Notes: a model not told the origin generated them from the letters alone. A stretch of 64,000 bases of DNA from Mesorhizobium sp. YC-39 (GCF_025753795.1 NZ_JAOWPS010000003.1:310001-374000); one strand, 5' to 3'; shown: positions 16,963 through 26,166, counted from the first letter of the stretch. Program-made: numbers and translations.

Positions 16963-17898
16963 ATGACGAAATCTCCGACAATCCTGGCCGTAGGCGCCGC
17001 CCATATCGACCGGCGCGGCCGGGTTTCGGGGAACTATGTGCCAGCCGCGTCGAACCCCGGTACCATGCGTGAGGATGTCGGCGGCAATGCGTTCAACGCG
17101 CTTTGCTGCGCCATGCGACGCGGCGCCTCCGGCTCGCTGCTTTCGGTGCGCGGCGGCGATGCGCTGGCCGACACGGTTTCAAGGGCCATCGCCGCGGCAG
17201 GCATTGCCGATTTGTCGGCGGTGTTCCTCGACCGCGCGACGCCCAGCCACACTGTGCTGCTCGACCGCGACGGCGCGCCGATCGCCGGCATTGCCGACAT
17301 GGCGCTCTACGACCTGGCGCTGCCCAAGCAGATCCGCCGCGCCAAGGTGCGCGAGGCGATCACCGCCGCGGATGCAATCCTATGCGATGCGAACCTGCCG
17401 TCCGCAGCACTTGAGCGGCTGGTGGGTCTCGCCGCCGGCAAGCCCATCTTCGCCATCGCCGTTTCGCCGGACAAGGCGCTGCGGTTGGCACCGGTGCTCG
17501 GCAGCCTGGCGCTGGCCGTCATGGATCGGCGCGAGGCCATCGCGTTGGCCGGCGCCGACGCCACGGATCAAGACCTCGTCGGCGGGTTGAGGCGCGCCGG
17601 CCTCAGAAGCGGCGTGGTGATGGCGGGCGATGGTTTGGTGCTAGGCTTCGATGAGGCCGGCGCTTTCTCGATCCTGCCCCCGACGCGAAAAATCGTGGAT
17701 GCCGCCGGTGCCAGCGACGCGCTCGCCGGTGCCACCGTAGCTGCCCTGCTCCACGGCCAGACACTGCGTGCGGCGCTGCGCGAAGGCGCTGCCGCAGCGA
17801 TGCTTGCCAGCGAAAGCGCCGAGCTTGCGCCGGCCTTCACGGCGGTGGCCTTTGCCGAAGCGCTGGCCCTTGTGCCCAAAGCGCAAGAAGTGACTTGA
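16963..17898 (+). CDS. PfkB-family carbohydrate or nucleoside kinase
   Basis: The 311-residue protein has the ribokinase fold: an N-terminal VGAAHIDRRGRV strand, the GGNAFNALCCAMRRG glycine motif (about residues 41-55), and the C-terminal signature DAAGASDALAGATVAALLHG near residue 245, whose Asp should be the catalytic base. The anion-hole motif reads GASD where most members have GAGD. The short insert region and the N-terminal HIDRRGR resemble pseudouridine kinases, but no pseudouridine-phosphate glycosidase gene is next to it. It is divergent from recA and stands alone. Substrate uncertain. Confidence 0.78.
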   Translation: MTKSPTILAVGAAHIDRRGRVSGNYVPAASNPGTMREDVGGNAFNALCCAMRRGASGSLLSVRGGDALADTVSRAIAAAGIADLSAVFLDRATPSHTVLLDRDGAPIAGIADMALYDLALPKQIRRAKVREAITAADAILCDANLPSAALERLVGLAAGKPIFAIAVSPDKALRLAPVLGSLALAVMDRREAIALAGADATDQDLVGGLRRAGLRSGVVMAGDGLVLGFDEAGAFSILPPTRKIVDAAGASDALAGATVAALLHGQTLRAALREGAAAAMLASESAELAPAFTAVAFAEALALVPKAQEVT

Positions 17899-17958
17899 GC
17901 GCTGGGACAAGGGTGAGGATTCAAATCCGAATTTTTTGCCTGTGGCCGGCGGCGCAAA

Positions 17959-18282
17959 TCACTTTCCGGCCCGCCGTCCCGCGTCGTAGGCCCGGCGCGC
18001 CCAGACCGCCATCTCGTCCGGGTCGTCGAAAGCGCTGTCGGGAATGCTCCAATAGGGCATCGAGACCAGCTTGCCGTGCCGCGAGCCGGTATAAGTCCAT
18101 TGCCGGCAGCCGGCGGCTTCAAAATCGGGCGCGCTTTCGGCATCAGCCTTCAGCAACAGTTCGCCGCGCAGAACGATCGCGACGATGACGCCGTCGAAAT
18201 AGATCCCCTTGCCGCCGAACAGCTTGCGTATGCTGACCGGGCCGAGCCCCTCGAAAAGCTCGGCGATGCGTTCATTGTCCAT
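17959..18282 (-). CDS. TfoX/Sxy N-terminal-domain family protein
   Basis: This 107-residue protein is a stand-alone TfoX N-terminal domain: ELFEGLGPVSIRKLFGGKGIY near the start, then LRGELLLKADAES, and YWSIPDSAFDDPDEMAVWARRA at the end. In gammaproteobacteria TfoX/Sxy controls competence genes, but in rhizobia the single-domain form has no shown role. It is convergent with the PfkB gene with 60 bases between them. No signal or membrane segment is seen. Family call is good, function unknown. Confidence 0.82.
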   Translation of the reverse strand: MDNERIAELFEGLGPVSIRKLFGGKGIYFDGVIVAIVLRGELLLKADAESAPDFEAAGCRQWTYTGSRHGKLVSMPYWSIPDSAFDDPDEMAVWARRAYDAGRRAGK

Positions 18283-18372
18283 ATCGTGATCATGTCATCG
18301 GGATTTGGTCTTGTCATCGCCGCAACCAAAACCATGCTGACAGGTTGAGAGCCAATTCGTCGGAGTTTTGCC

Positions 18373-18870
18373 ATGCCGCTACTGCTCAAAGGGTCCTGCC
18401 GGTGCAATGCCGTCCGCTTCGAGGTGGAAAGCCACACGCCGGTGCCGTTCATGCTGTGCTACTGCTCGATCTGCCGCAAGCAGCAGGGCGGTGGCGGCTT
18501 CGCCATCAATCTCGGCGCCGACTACGAGACGCTGAAGATAATCGGCAAACGCAATCTCGGCGTCTACCGGGCCGAGATCGAGGATGACGAGCATCCGCAA
18601 TGCGAGATCTCGTCAGGCGAGCGTAATTTCTGCAGGAAATGTGGGTCCGCACTCTGGCTCTACGATCCGACCTGGCCGGAGCTGGTGCATCCCTTCGCCT
18701 CGGCGATCGACAGCGAGTTGCCGAAGCCGCCGGAGAAGGTGCATCTGATGCTGAAATACAAGGCAAACTGGGTCGAGCCCGACATCGGCAAAGGCGACAA
18801 GGTTTTCGAAGTCTATCCTGAGGAGTCGATCGCTGACTGGCACAAGCGAACGGGGATGTGGGTGGACTAA
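18373..18870 (+). CDS. GFA family (Mss4-fold, zinc-binding) protein
   Basis: This 165-residue protein has the cysteine pattern of the glutathione-dependent formaldehyde-activating enzyme family: C9-x-C11 (GSCRCNAV), C29-x-C31-xx-C34 (LCYCSICR) and C87-xx-C90 (FCRKCGSALW). These bind one or two zinc ions in a Mss4-like fold. Many members have no shown formaldehyde activity, so function should be left open. It is divergent from the TfoX-like gene and convergent with sufA. Confidence 0.88.
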   Translation: MPLLLKGSCRCNAVRFEVESHTPVPFMLCYCSICRKQQGGGGFAINLGADYETLKIIGKRNLGVYRAEIEDDEHPQCEISSGERNFCRKCGSALWLYDPTWPELVHPFASAIDSELPKPPEKVHLMLKYKANWVEPDIGKGDKVFEVYPEESIADWHKRTGMWVD

Positions 18871-18904
18871 GTCCCTTCTCCCCGTAAACGGGGCGAAGAA
18901 AAGC

Positions 18905-19285
18905 TCAGGCCGAAGCGCGCGCCTCGGCCAAGGCCTTCAGGTCGGCCGGCTTCAGTTCGACGGATTCGCCACAGCCACAGGCCGAGCTCTGGTTCGGGTT
19001 CCTGAAGGTGAAGCCGGTGCGCAGCGTCGTCTGCTCGAAATCCATCTCGGTGCCGAACAGGAAAAGTGCCGCCTCCGGCGCGACATAGACATGGGCGCCG
19101 TCGCGCTCGATATGGTCGTCCTTGGTGTTGGGCTCGGTCACCAGGTCGACCGTATATTCCATGCCGGCGCAGCCGCCCTTCTTGATACCGAGGCGAATGC
19201 CATGCGCGTTTTCACGCGTGGCCACGATCTCGCGCACCCGGTCGGCGGCCTTTTCGGTCATCGTGATGACGGCGAAGCGTCCCAT
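18905..19285 (-). CDS. sufA: A-type iron-sulfur carrier SufA
   Basis: The 126-residue protein belongs to the HesB/IscA/SufA family, which carries nascent [Fe-S] clusters to target proteins. The three conserved cysteines are all present: C39 in GGCAGMEY and C103/C105 in SACGCGES. The start at 19285 is preferred because GGAGAAGGA lies just upstream on the minus strand and the protein then begins MGRFAVITMTEKAADRV as in its relatives. It is the last gene of the SUF operon, about 90 bases after the sufT-like gene. Confidence 0.92.
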   Translation of the reverse strand: MGRFAVITMTEKAADRVREIVATRENAHGIRLGIKKGGCAGMEYTVDLVTEPNTKDDHIERDGAHVYVAPEAALFLFGTEMDFEQTTLRTGFTFRNPNQSSACGCGESVELKPADLKALAEARASA

Positions 19286-19377
19286 ATTTTCCTTCTCCAT
19301 TCTGTGCAGGTTCAAGGCCTGCCGAATGATTCCTCACCTAAAATGGTGAAGTTTTCTACCTGGCGCAAGTGCGCCCT

Positions 19378-19779
19378 CTAATACCAGCCAACCGCCACCT
19401 GCGCCTCTTCCGACATGCGGTCGGGCGACCAGGGCGGGTCGAAGGTCATGTTGACCTCGACGCCGGACACGCCTTCGACGGCGCCGACGGCATTTTCCAC
19501 CCAGCCGGGCATTTCGCCGGCCACCGGGCAGCCGGGCGCGGTCAGTGTCATGTCGATCTTGACCGAGCGGTCGTCCTCGATGTCGATCTTGTAGACGAGG
19601 CCGAGTTCGTAGATGTCAGCGGGAATTTCCGGGTCATAGACCGTCTTCAGCGCCGAGACGATGTCGTCGGTCAGCCGCGCCAGTTCATCGGCGGGAATAG
19701 CGGAGGCGGAGACCACGGCATTGGTGGCCGTTTCCGAAGTGGTCTCAGCGGTATGGCGTGCATCGTCCATGATCGTCAC
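19378..19779 (-). CDS. sufT: SUF-associated DUF59/MIP18 family protein (SufT-like)
   Basis: This 133-residue protein has a polar leader of about 30 residues and then a DUF59 domain: IVSALKTVYDPEIPADIYELGLVYKI, LTAPGCPVAGEMPGWV (the conserved reactive cysteine) and VEVNMTFDPPWSPDRM. DUF59 proteins help mature iron-sulfur proteins in bacteria and eukaryotes (SufT, CIA2). Its start overlaps the sufS stop by four bases, so the two are coupled. Starting at MDD (19770) instead would shorten it by three residues. Confidence 0.88.
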   Translation of the reverse strand: MTIMDDARHTAETTSETATNAVVSASAIPADELARLTDDIVSALKTVYDPEIPADIYELGLVYKIDIEDDRSVKIDMTLTAPGCPVAGEMPGWVENAVGAVEGVSGVEVNMTFDPPWSPDRMSEEAQVAVGWY

Positions 19780-21017
19780 CCGAAGAACTTTCGCGCTTTT
19801 TCGAGCGCATCCGCCAAAGCATCGACTTCGGCCCTGGTATTATACATGCCAAACGATGCCCTGCATGTGGAGGTTACGCCAAAGCGTTTCAACAGCGGCT
19901 GGGCGCAATGGGTGCCCGCGCGCACCGCAACGCCCTGCCGATCGATCACCATCGACACGTCATGGGCATGGATGCCCTGCAGTTCGAAGGAAATGATGGC
20001 GCCCTTGCCCGGCGCATCGCCGAAGATGCGCAGCGAATTGATGCTTCTCAGCCGCTCATGCGCATAGTCCTTCAGGTCGGCCTCGTGGGCGGCGATGCGC
20101 TCGCGGCCGATCTTTTCCATGTAGTCGAGCGCTGCGCCCAGGCCGATCGCCTGCACGATCGGCGGCGTGCCGGCCTCGAAACGGTGCGGCGGCTCGTTGT
20201 AGGTGACGATGTCCTCCGTCACTTCCTCGATCATCTCGCCGCCGCCCATGAACGGGCGCATGCCCGCGAGAATGTCCTTCTTGCCGTAGAGCACGCCGAT
20301 GCCCGAGGGGCCGTAGACCTTGTGGCCGGTGAAGACGAAGAAATCGCAGTCAAGATCCTGCACGTCGATCGGCAAATGGACAGCACTCTGGCTGCCGTCG
20401 ACCAGCACCGGAATGCCGCGCGCATGCGCGATGCGCACGATCTCCTTGATCGGTGTCACCGTGCCCAGCGCATTTGACATCTGGGTGATGGCGACCAGCT
20501 TGGTGCGGTCGGTCAGCCGCTTTTCGAACTCCTCGATGTGGAAGACGCCGAGATCGTCGACCGGCACCCAGACCAGCCTGGCGCCCTGCCGCTCGCGGAT
20601 GAAATGCCAGGGCACGATGTTGGAATGGTGCTCCATGATCGACAGGACGATTTCGTCGCCCTCGCCGATATTGGGCATGCCGTAGCCATAGGCGACCGTG
20701 TTGATCGCCGAAGTGGTGTTGGAGGTGAAGACGATGTTGTCTGTGCTGGGGGCATTGAGGAAACGGCGCACCGTCTCGCGCGCCTTTTCATAGGCATCCG
20801 TCGCCGCATTGGACAGGAAATGCAGGCCGCGATGGACGTTGGCGTATTCCTGGGAATAGGCGTGCTGGATGGCGTCGAGCACGGCCTGCGGCTTCTGTGC
20901 CGAAGCGCCATTGTCGAGATAGACCAGCGGCTTGCCGTAGACTTCACGCGACAGGATCGGGAAGTCGCGGCGGATTGCCTCGACGTCATAGGGGATGTTT
21001 TCGACTTTCTGGTCCAT
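19776..21017 (-). CDS. sufS: Cysteine desulfurase SufS (class II)
   Basis: The 413-residue PLP enzyme removes sulfur from cysteine for cluster assembly. The PLP lysine is K233 in VFTGHKVYGPSGIG, and the persulfide cysteine is C371 in RAGTHCAQP, the class II form. The N-terminus IRRDFPILSREVYGKPLVYLDNGAS is the SufS signature. The start at 21017 has AAGGACTT just upstream; earlier in-frame starts add unrelated sequence. No sufE or sufU is next to it, so the sulfur acceptor is encoded elsewhere or SufBCD takes it directly. Confidence 0.95.
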   Translation of the reverse strand: MDQKVENIPYDVEAIRRDFPILSREVYGKPLVYLDNGASAQKPQAVLDAIQHAYSQEYANVHRGLHFLSNAATDAYEKARETVRRFLNAPSTDNIVFTSNTTSAINTVAYGYGMPNIGEGDEIVLSIMEHHSNIVPWHFIRERQGARLVWVPVDDLGVFHIEEFEKRLTDRTKLVAITQMSNALGTVTPIKEIVRIAHARGIPVLVDGSQSAVHLPIDVQDLDCDFFVFTGHKVYGPSGIGVLYGKKDILAGMRPFMGGGEMIEEVTEDIVTYNEPPHRFEAGTPPIVQAIGLGAALDYMEKIGRERIAAHEADLKDYAHERLRSINSLRIFGDAPGKGAIISFELQGIHAHDVSMVIDRQGVAVRAGTHCAQPLLKRFGVTSTCRASFGMYNTRAEVDALADALEKARKFFG

Positions 21018-21156
21018 TTCGAAGTCCTTGTCGGCCAAGGCCGCGATCCTTCCAACACCCTTGTCCGTCTCGGCGCTGAGCGCCGATCCACTGCCCCGGG
21101 GGCGAGCCACTTGCCTCGCCCGTCCTTCGGACCCACAAGGGGAGAAGGTCAGGCGC

Positions 21157-22425
21157 TTACCCGTGCGTCAAAAACCAATCGTCGAGCCGCGCTTCCAGCG
21201 CCTCGACGATGGCCTCGTCGTCCAGCTCCTCGATCACCTCGGCGACGAAGGCTTTCACCAGCAGTCCCCGCGCGGTCTTCTCGTCGATGCCGCGCGCCAT
21301 CAGGTAGAAGAGATGGTTGTGGTCGATCTCGGTGACGGTCGCGCCGTGACCGCAGACGACATCGTCGGCGAAGATCTCCAGCTCCGGCTTGGTCGAGAAC
21401 TCGCCATCGTCCGACAGCAGCAGCGTGTTGCAGGCCATCTTGGCGTTGGTCTTCTGCGCATATTGGTGGACGTTGATGCGTCCCTGGAAGACGCCGCGCG
21501 CCTTGCCTGTCACCACGTTGCGGATCACTTCCGTTGAAGTCGTATGCGGCACGGCGTGGTCAAGCACCATGGTGACGTCGGTATGCGTGTCGCCGGCGAG
21601 CAGGTTGATGCCGCGCAGCGTGAAATCAGCGCCCTCGCCTGTCGTCCTGACGACGACCTCCTGGCGCACAAGCTTGCCGCCGGCGTTCATGACGAACAAT
21701 GTCAGTTTCGAGTTCTTGCCGAGATGCGCCTTGAACTGGGCAAGATGCGTTGCCGTGTCCGGCTGCTCCTGGACGATCAGCCATGTCACCTCGGCGCCTT
21801 CGCCAAGCACGAGCTGGCTGACCGAACTGACCAGTGCCGCGCCCTCGCCCGTCTGACGCTCGACAATGACAGCCTTGGCGCCGACGCCGACGCGCGTCAG
21901 CAGACGCACATGGGTCTGGCCGCCAGCCTGCAAATTCTGCAGTTCGAGCGGCTTTTCCAGCTCGGCGCCGTCGGCGATGTCGACGAAATAACCGTCGGCG
22001 ACGAAGGCGGTGTTCAGCGCGCCGATGGCGTCATCGGTTCCATACGGATCGAGCCCGGGGGCTACGCTGCCGTCGGTGAGCTTCTCCGACAGGCGCTGGA
22101 CAGTCACGCCTTCGATAACGGGAGGCTTCGCGCTCGACACGCCGTTCAGCACCGGCAGAATGGCGGAACCCTCAACGATCGGCGAAATGGCTTTCGCGGC
22201 GGCAGCCAGATCGAAGTCCGGCACCACGTTCAGCAGCCGGCGCAAATCGGTGTAGTGCCAGGATTCGATGCGCCGCGTCGGCAGGCCGTGCTTGATCGCC
22301 TCGATGGCGTCGTCGCGCTTCAGCATCACCGCGCCGTCGCCGGGCAGCAGCGACAGCCGCTCGCCGAAGGCGTCGATCAGCGCCGTCTCCGCCGGGGTCC
22401 GCTGGGGTTGAGTGTGCATATTCAT
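21157..22425 (-). CDS. sufD: Fe-S cluster assembly protein SufD
   Basis: SufD (422 residues from the ATG at 22425) pairs with SufB in the SufBC2D scaffold. Family features are the early RIESWHYTDLRRLL motif (about residues 52-65), a long central beta-helix region, and the C-terminal GVFQGRINVHQYAQKT, FADDVVCGHGATV and YLMARGIDEKTAR stretches. VVCGHGA includes the conserved His used at the SufB-SufD interface. The start at 22425 is 34 bases past the sufC stop. A start at 22458 would nearly touch sufC and cannot be excluded. Confidence 0.93.
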   Translation of the reverse strand: MNMHTQPQRTPAETALIDAFGERLSLLPGDGAVMLKRDDAIEAIKHGLPTRRIESWHYTDLRRLLNVVPDFDLAAAAKAISPIVEGSAILPVLNGVSSAKPPVIEGVTVQRLSEKLTDGSVAPGLDPYGTDDAIGALNTAFVADGYFVDIADGAELEKPLELQNLQAGGQTHVRLLTRVGVGAKAVIVERQTGEGAALVSSVSQLVLGEGAEVTWLIVQEQPDTATHLAQFKAHLGKNSKLTLFVMNAGGKLVRQEVVVRTTGEGADFTLRGINLLAGDTHTDVTMVLDHAVPHTTSTEVIRNVVTGKARGVFQGRINVHQYAQKTNAKMACNTLLLSDDGEFSTKPELEIFADDVVCGHGATVTEIDHNHLFYLMARGIDEKTARGLLVKAFVAEVIEELDDEAIVEALEARLDDWFLTHG

Positions 22426-22459
22426 CAGTATCGCCTTGCTTGCCTGGCCTTCTGGCATC

Positions 22460-23215
22460 TCACGCGGCTTCGCCGATCACGCCGGCATAGCCATTGGCTT
22501 CGAGGTCGAGCGCCAGCGACTTGTCGCCGGACTTGATCACCTGACCCCTGTAAAGCACGTGCACCGAGTCCGGTACGATGTGTTCGAGCAGTCGCTGGTA
22601 ATGGGTGATGACGACGATGGCGCGGTCTGGCGAGCGCAGGGCGTTGACACCGTCCGAGACGATCTTCAGCGCATCGATGTCGAGACCTGAATCGGTCTCG
22701 TCGAGCACGCAGAGCTTCGGCTCCAGGAGCTTCATCTGCAGGATCTCGGCGCGCTTCTTCTCGCCGCCGGAGAAGCCGACGTTGAGCGGCCGCTTCAGCA
22801 TCGCCATGTCCATGTTGAGCGACGCGGCCGCCTCCTTCACGCGCTTCAGGAATTCCGGGATCTTCAAAGGGTCTTCGCCGCGCGCCTTGCGCTGCTCGTT
22901 CATCGCCACTTTCAGGAATTCCATCGTCGCGACGCCCGGTATCTCCATCGGATACTGGAACGCCAGGAAGATGCCCGCTGTCGCGCGCTCGGCCGGATCC
23001 ATTTCAAGGATCGACTGGCCGTTGTAGAGGATATCGCCTTCGGTCACCTCATAGTCCTCGCGCCCGGCAAGGATATAGGACAGCGTCGACTTGCCCGAGC
23101 CGTTCGGGCCCATGATCGCGGCAACCTCGCCGGCTTTCACCGTCAGGTTCAGGCCGCGGATGATCTCGGTGCCGTCATCGACGATGCGGGCATGCAGGTT
23201 TCTGATTTCAAGCAT
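22460..23215 (-). CDS. sufC: Fe-S cluster assembly ATPase SufC
   Basis: SufC (251 residues) is the soluble ABC ATPase that drives conformational change of SufBCD. Walker A is GPNGSGKST (about residues 36-44), the signature is FSGGEKKR and Walker B runs into DETDSGLDIDALK, the SufC-specific form with Asp-Glu-Thr in place of Asp-Glu-Pro. It lies 27 bases after sufB, matching operon spacing. There is no partner membrane domain, as expected for this family. Confidence 0.96.
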   Translation of the reverse strand: MLEIRNLHARIVDDGTEIIRGLNLTVKAGEVAAIMGPNGSGKSTLSYILAGREDYEVTEGDILYNGQSILEMDPAERATAGIFLAFQYPMEIPGVATMEFLKVAMNEQRKARGEDPLKIPEFLKRVKEAAASLNMDMAMLKRPLNVGFSGGEKKRAEILQMKLLEPKLCVLDETDSGLDIDALKIVSDGVNALRSPDRAIVVITHYQRLLEHIVPDSVHVLYRGQVIKSGDKSLALDLEANGYAGVIGEAA

Positions 23216-23242
23216 TTTTTCTTTCCTGAATATCTTGTCCGG

Positions 23243-24760
23243 TCAGCCGACCGAGCCCTCGAGGCTGATGCCGATCAGCTTCTGCGCCTCGACCGCGAAT
23301 TCCATCGGCAGCTGCTGGATGACGTCCTTGACGAAGCCGTTGACGATCAGCGCGATCGCCTCTTCCTCGGGGATGCCACGCTGCATGACGTAGAACTTCT
23401 GGTCCTCGGAAATTTTCGACGTCGTCGCTTCGTGTTCGAACTGCGCCGTCGAGTTCTTGGCTTCCATGTAAGGTACGGTGTGTGCGCCGCACTGGTCGCC
23501 GATCAGCAAAGAATCGCAGTTGGTGAAGTTGCGGGCGTTGGCCGCCTTGCGGTGCGCCGAGACCTGGCCGCGATAGGTGTTCTGCGAGAAGCCGGCGGCG
23601 ATGCCCTTGGAGATGATGCGGCTCGACGTGTTCTTGCCGAGATGGATCATCTTGGTCCCCGAGTCGACCTGCTGGTAGCCGTTCGATACGGCGATCGAAT
23701 AGAACTCGCCGCTGGAATCGTCGCCGCGCAGGATGCAGCTCGGATATTTCCAGGTGATGGCCGAGCCGGTCTCGACCTGTGTCCACGAAATCTTCGAACG
23801 GTCGCCACGGCAGTCGCCACGCTTGGTGACGAAATTGTAGATGCCGCCCTTGCCCTCGGCGTCGCCGGGGTACCAGTTCTGCACGGTCGAATATTTGATC
23901 TCGGCATCGTCGAGCGCGACCAGTTCGACCACCGCTGCGTGAAGCTGGTTCTCGTCGCGCTGCGGCGCCGTGCAGCCTTCGAGATAGGAGACGTAAGCCC
24001 CCTCCTCGGCGATGATCAGCGTGCGCTCGAACTGGCCGGTATTCTTCTCGTTCATGCGGAAATAGGTCGACAGTTCCATCGGGCAGCGCACGCCCTTGGG
24101 CACGAAGACGAAGGAGCCGTCGGTGAACACGGCCGAATTCAACGTGGCGTAGAAATTGTCGGAGGTCGGCACGACCGAGCCGAGATATTTCTGCACCAGT
24201 TCAGGATGCTCGCGGATCGCTTCCGAGATCGAGCAGAAGATGACGCCGGCCTGCGCCAGTTCCTTCTTGAAGGTGGTGACGACGGAGACGGAATCGAACA
24301 CCGCGTCGACAGCGACGCGGCCCGACTTGTAGACGTTGTCGCTGGCCTCCTCGAATTCCGACACGTCGGTCTTCTGCACGCCGGCGAGGATTTCCTGTTC
24401 CTTCAGCGGAATGCCGAGCTTTTCATAGACCTTCAAGAGTTCGGGATCGACATCGCTGAGCGAGGTCGGGCCGGGCGTACTCTTGGGCGCCGCGTAATAA
24501 TAGATGTCCTGGAAATCGATCTTCGGATAGTGGACGCGCGCCCAGGTCGGCTCGTCCAGCGTCAGCCAGCGCCGATAGGCCCCCAGACGCCATTCGAGCA
24601 TCCAGGACGGTTCGTCCTTCTTGGCCGAAATGAAACGGATGATGTCTTCGCTCAGGCCCTTGGGGGCCTTGTCCATCGCGATTTCGGTCTGGAATCCATA
24701 TTTATATTGGTCGACGTCGATCTTTCGGACCCGATCGATCGTGTCCTGCACAGCAGGCAT
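23243..24760 (-). CDS. sufB: Fe-S cluster assembly protein SufB
   Basis: SufB (505 residues) is the scaffold where the cluster forms. It has GLSEDIIRFISAKKDEPSWML near the start, the ASDNVYKSGRVAVD segment, GVRCPMELSTYFRMN in the core and NSTAQFEHEATTSKISEDQ near the end, which carries conserved Glu/His cluster ligands. Length and motif order match rhizobial SufB. Between it and the upstream desulfurase is a 242-base gap with a family B repeat. Confidence 0.96.
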   Translation of the reverse strand: MPAVQDTIDRVRKIDVDQYKYGFQTEIAMDKAPKGLSEDIIRFISAKKDEPSWMLEWRLGAYRRWLTLDEPTWARVHYPKIDFQDIYYYAAPKSTPGPTSLSDVDPELLKVYEKLGIPLKEQEILAGVQKTDVSEFEEASDNVYKSGRVAVDAVFDSVSVVTTFKKELAQAGVIFCSISEAIREHPELVQKYLGSVVPTSDNFYATLNSAVFTDGSFVFVPKGVRCPMELSTYFRMNEKNTGQFERTLIIAEEGAYVSYLEGCTAPQRDENQLHAAVVELVALDDAEIKYSTVQNWYPGDAEGKGGIYNFVTKRGDCRGDRSKISWTQVETGSAITWKYPSCILRGDDSSGEFYSIAVSNGYQQVDSGTKMIHLGKNTSSRIISKGIAAGFSQNTYRGQVSAHRKAANARNFTNCDSLLIGDQCGAHTVPYMEAKNSTAQFEHEATTSKISEDQKFYVMQRGIPEEEAIALIVNGFVKDVIQQLPMEFAVEAQKLIGISLEGSVG

Positions 24761-24948
24761 ATGCGTTCTCCATCCACGCCGGGGTCAAGGCCCGACAGTT
24801 TTCAAACTATGGCACCGCTAACGAGCAGCCATGTGCGCTCCGAGGCGGCGTAAGTTCCATATAGTGCGCCTCCGCCGGAAATTCACCCGGCCAGCATGAA
24901 ACGCACGGCTCTACCAGGCCTTTGCGGCCCCCGTATTCCTTTTTCTTC

Positions 24949-24993
24949 GAGCATCGAACCGAAAACCGCTTCACACTTTTCGGTTCGATGCTC
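24949..24993. repeat. Dispersed palindromic repeat, family B copy 1
   Basis: A perfect 17-bp stem (24949-24965 with 24977-24993, outer sequence GAGCATCGAACC) closes the loop CCGCTTCACAC. The stem base plus loop reads AAAACCGCTTCACACTTTT, matching the core of the family A elements although the outer stem differs. It sits between the NifS-like gene and sufB, inside the SUF transcript, so it could act as an attenuator or RNA-stability hairpin. Confidence 0.85.
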
Positions 24994-25002
24994 CGGCCGC
25001 CC

Positions 25003-26166
25003 TCAAGCAGCTTTTTCCCTGCCCGCCCTGCGCGACGCGATACCCGCCAGCGCGGTCCGGAACAGTTCGATGTCCTCGGCGCCGGTTGCGTGACCGATGG
25101 ACACGCGCAGGGCGCCAAGGCTGTCACTATGCCCCATAGCCTTCAGCACATGGCTTGGACCAACTTTGCCAGACGAGCAGGCTGAACCGGCCGACAACGC
25201 CACACCGGCCAGATCGAAGGCGATCTGCGCCGTCTCGGCCTTGATGCCCGCAATAGCGAAGAATGTCGTATTGGCAAGCCTCGGCGCGCCGGTTCCAAAG
25301 ATTTCCGCATCCGGCGCCAGCGTTTTCACGATGGCCTCGATCTCGTCGCGGCGCCGACCCACCGCATCGATGCTCTTCAATCCGATCAGGGCTTCCCGCG
25401 CGGCCGCGCCAAAACCCGCAATTGCGGCCAGGTTCTCGGTGCCGCCTCGATGGCCTTTTTCCTGGCCACCGCCGGTGATCAAAGGCCGGGGCATCATCAG
25501 GTCGGAGGCCGCGACAATGGCGCCAACGCCCTTGGGGCCGCCGATCTTATGCGAGGACAGAATCAAATAATCGGCATAACCCGCTGACATGTCGATCGGA
25601 ATGCGGCCCGCTGCCTGCACGGCGTCGACGACGAGGATGCCGCCCGCCGCCTTGACGATCTCGGCAATGCGGCCGACTGGCTGGATGACGCCGGTCTCGT
25701 TGTTGGCGGCATGGATCGCAACCAGCGGCAAGCCGTCGGTCTTGCCATGACTGCCGAGGGCCGCCGCCAAAGCCGTCAAATCGGCGATGCCGTTGGCGTC
25801 AACGCCGATGCGCGTCACTTGGACTGCCGGGAAGTGCCCGCCATTCAGGATGCAGGGATGGTCGGCTTCCGAGACATAGACCTGGCTCATGCGCACGGTG
25901 CCGCGGCCCATCTGCCAATCAGCGGTCAGCAGCGTCGAAGCGGCTTCCGTCGCTCCGGATGTGAACACGACATGCTCGGGTCTGGCATTGACCAGGGCGG
26001 CGACGTCGCGCCTTGCATTCTCGATCAGCCGCCGTGCGGCGCGGCCCTCGGCATGGACCGACGAGGGATTGGCAGCGACATCAAGCGCGGTAATCATTGC
26101 GTCACGCGCCGTGGACAGCAGCGGCGCGCTGGCATTGTAGTCGAGATAGGCGCGTGTTCCTGCCAT
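25003..26166 (-). CDS. NifS/IscS-like cysteine desulfurase (class I), first gene of the SUF operon
   Basis: This 387-residue PLP enzyme has K207 in LSSHKIGGPKG, HPCILNGG and NNETGVIQPV, and the persulfide cysteine C330 in SAGSACSSGKVGPSHVL, the class I form with a longer flexible loop. It removes sulfur from cysteine. Rhizobial SUF operons often begin with such a gene in addition to sufS, so both classes are present here. The start at 26166 gives the family N-terminus AGTRAYLDYNASAPL. Its promoter region carries the Irr box at 26301-26317. Confidence 0.92.
   Translation of the reverse strand: MAGTRAYLDYNASAPLLSTARDAMITALDVAANPSSVHAEGRAARRLIENARRDVAALVNARPEHVVFTSGATEAASTLLTADWQMGRGTVRMSQVYVSEADHPCILNGGHFPAVQVTRIGVDANGIADLTALAAALGSHGKTDGLPLVAIHAANNETGVIQPVGRIAEIVKAAGGILVVDAVQAAGRIPIDMSAGYADYLILSSHKIGGPKGVGAIVAASDLMMPRPLITGGGQEKGHRGGTENLAAIAGFGAAAREALIGLKSIDAVGRRRDEIEAIVKTLAPDAEIFGTGAPRLANTTFFAIAGIKAETAQIAFDLAGVALSAGSACSSGKVGPSHVLKAMGHSDSLGALRVSIGHATGAEDIELFRTALAGIASRRAGREKAA

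Noticed and set aside
23192..24853. 553-codon plus-strand frame
   Set aside because: It is antisense to sufB and has no recognisable domain or ribosome site.
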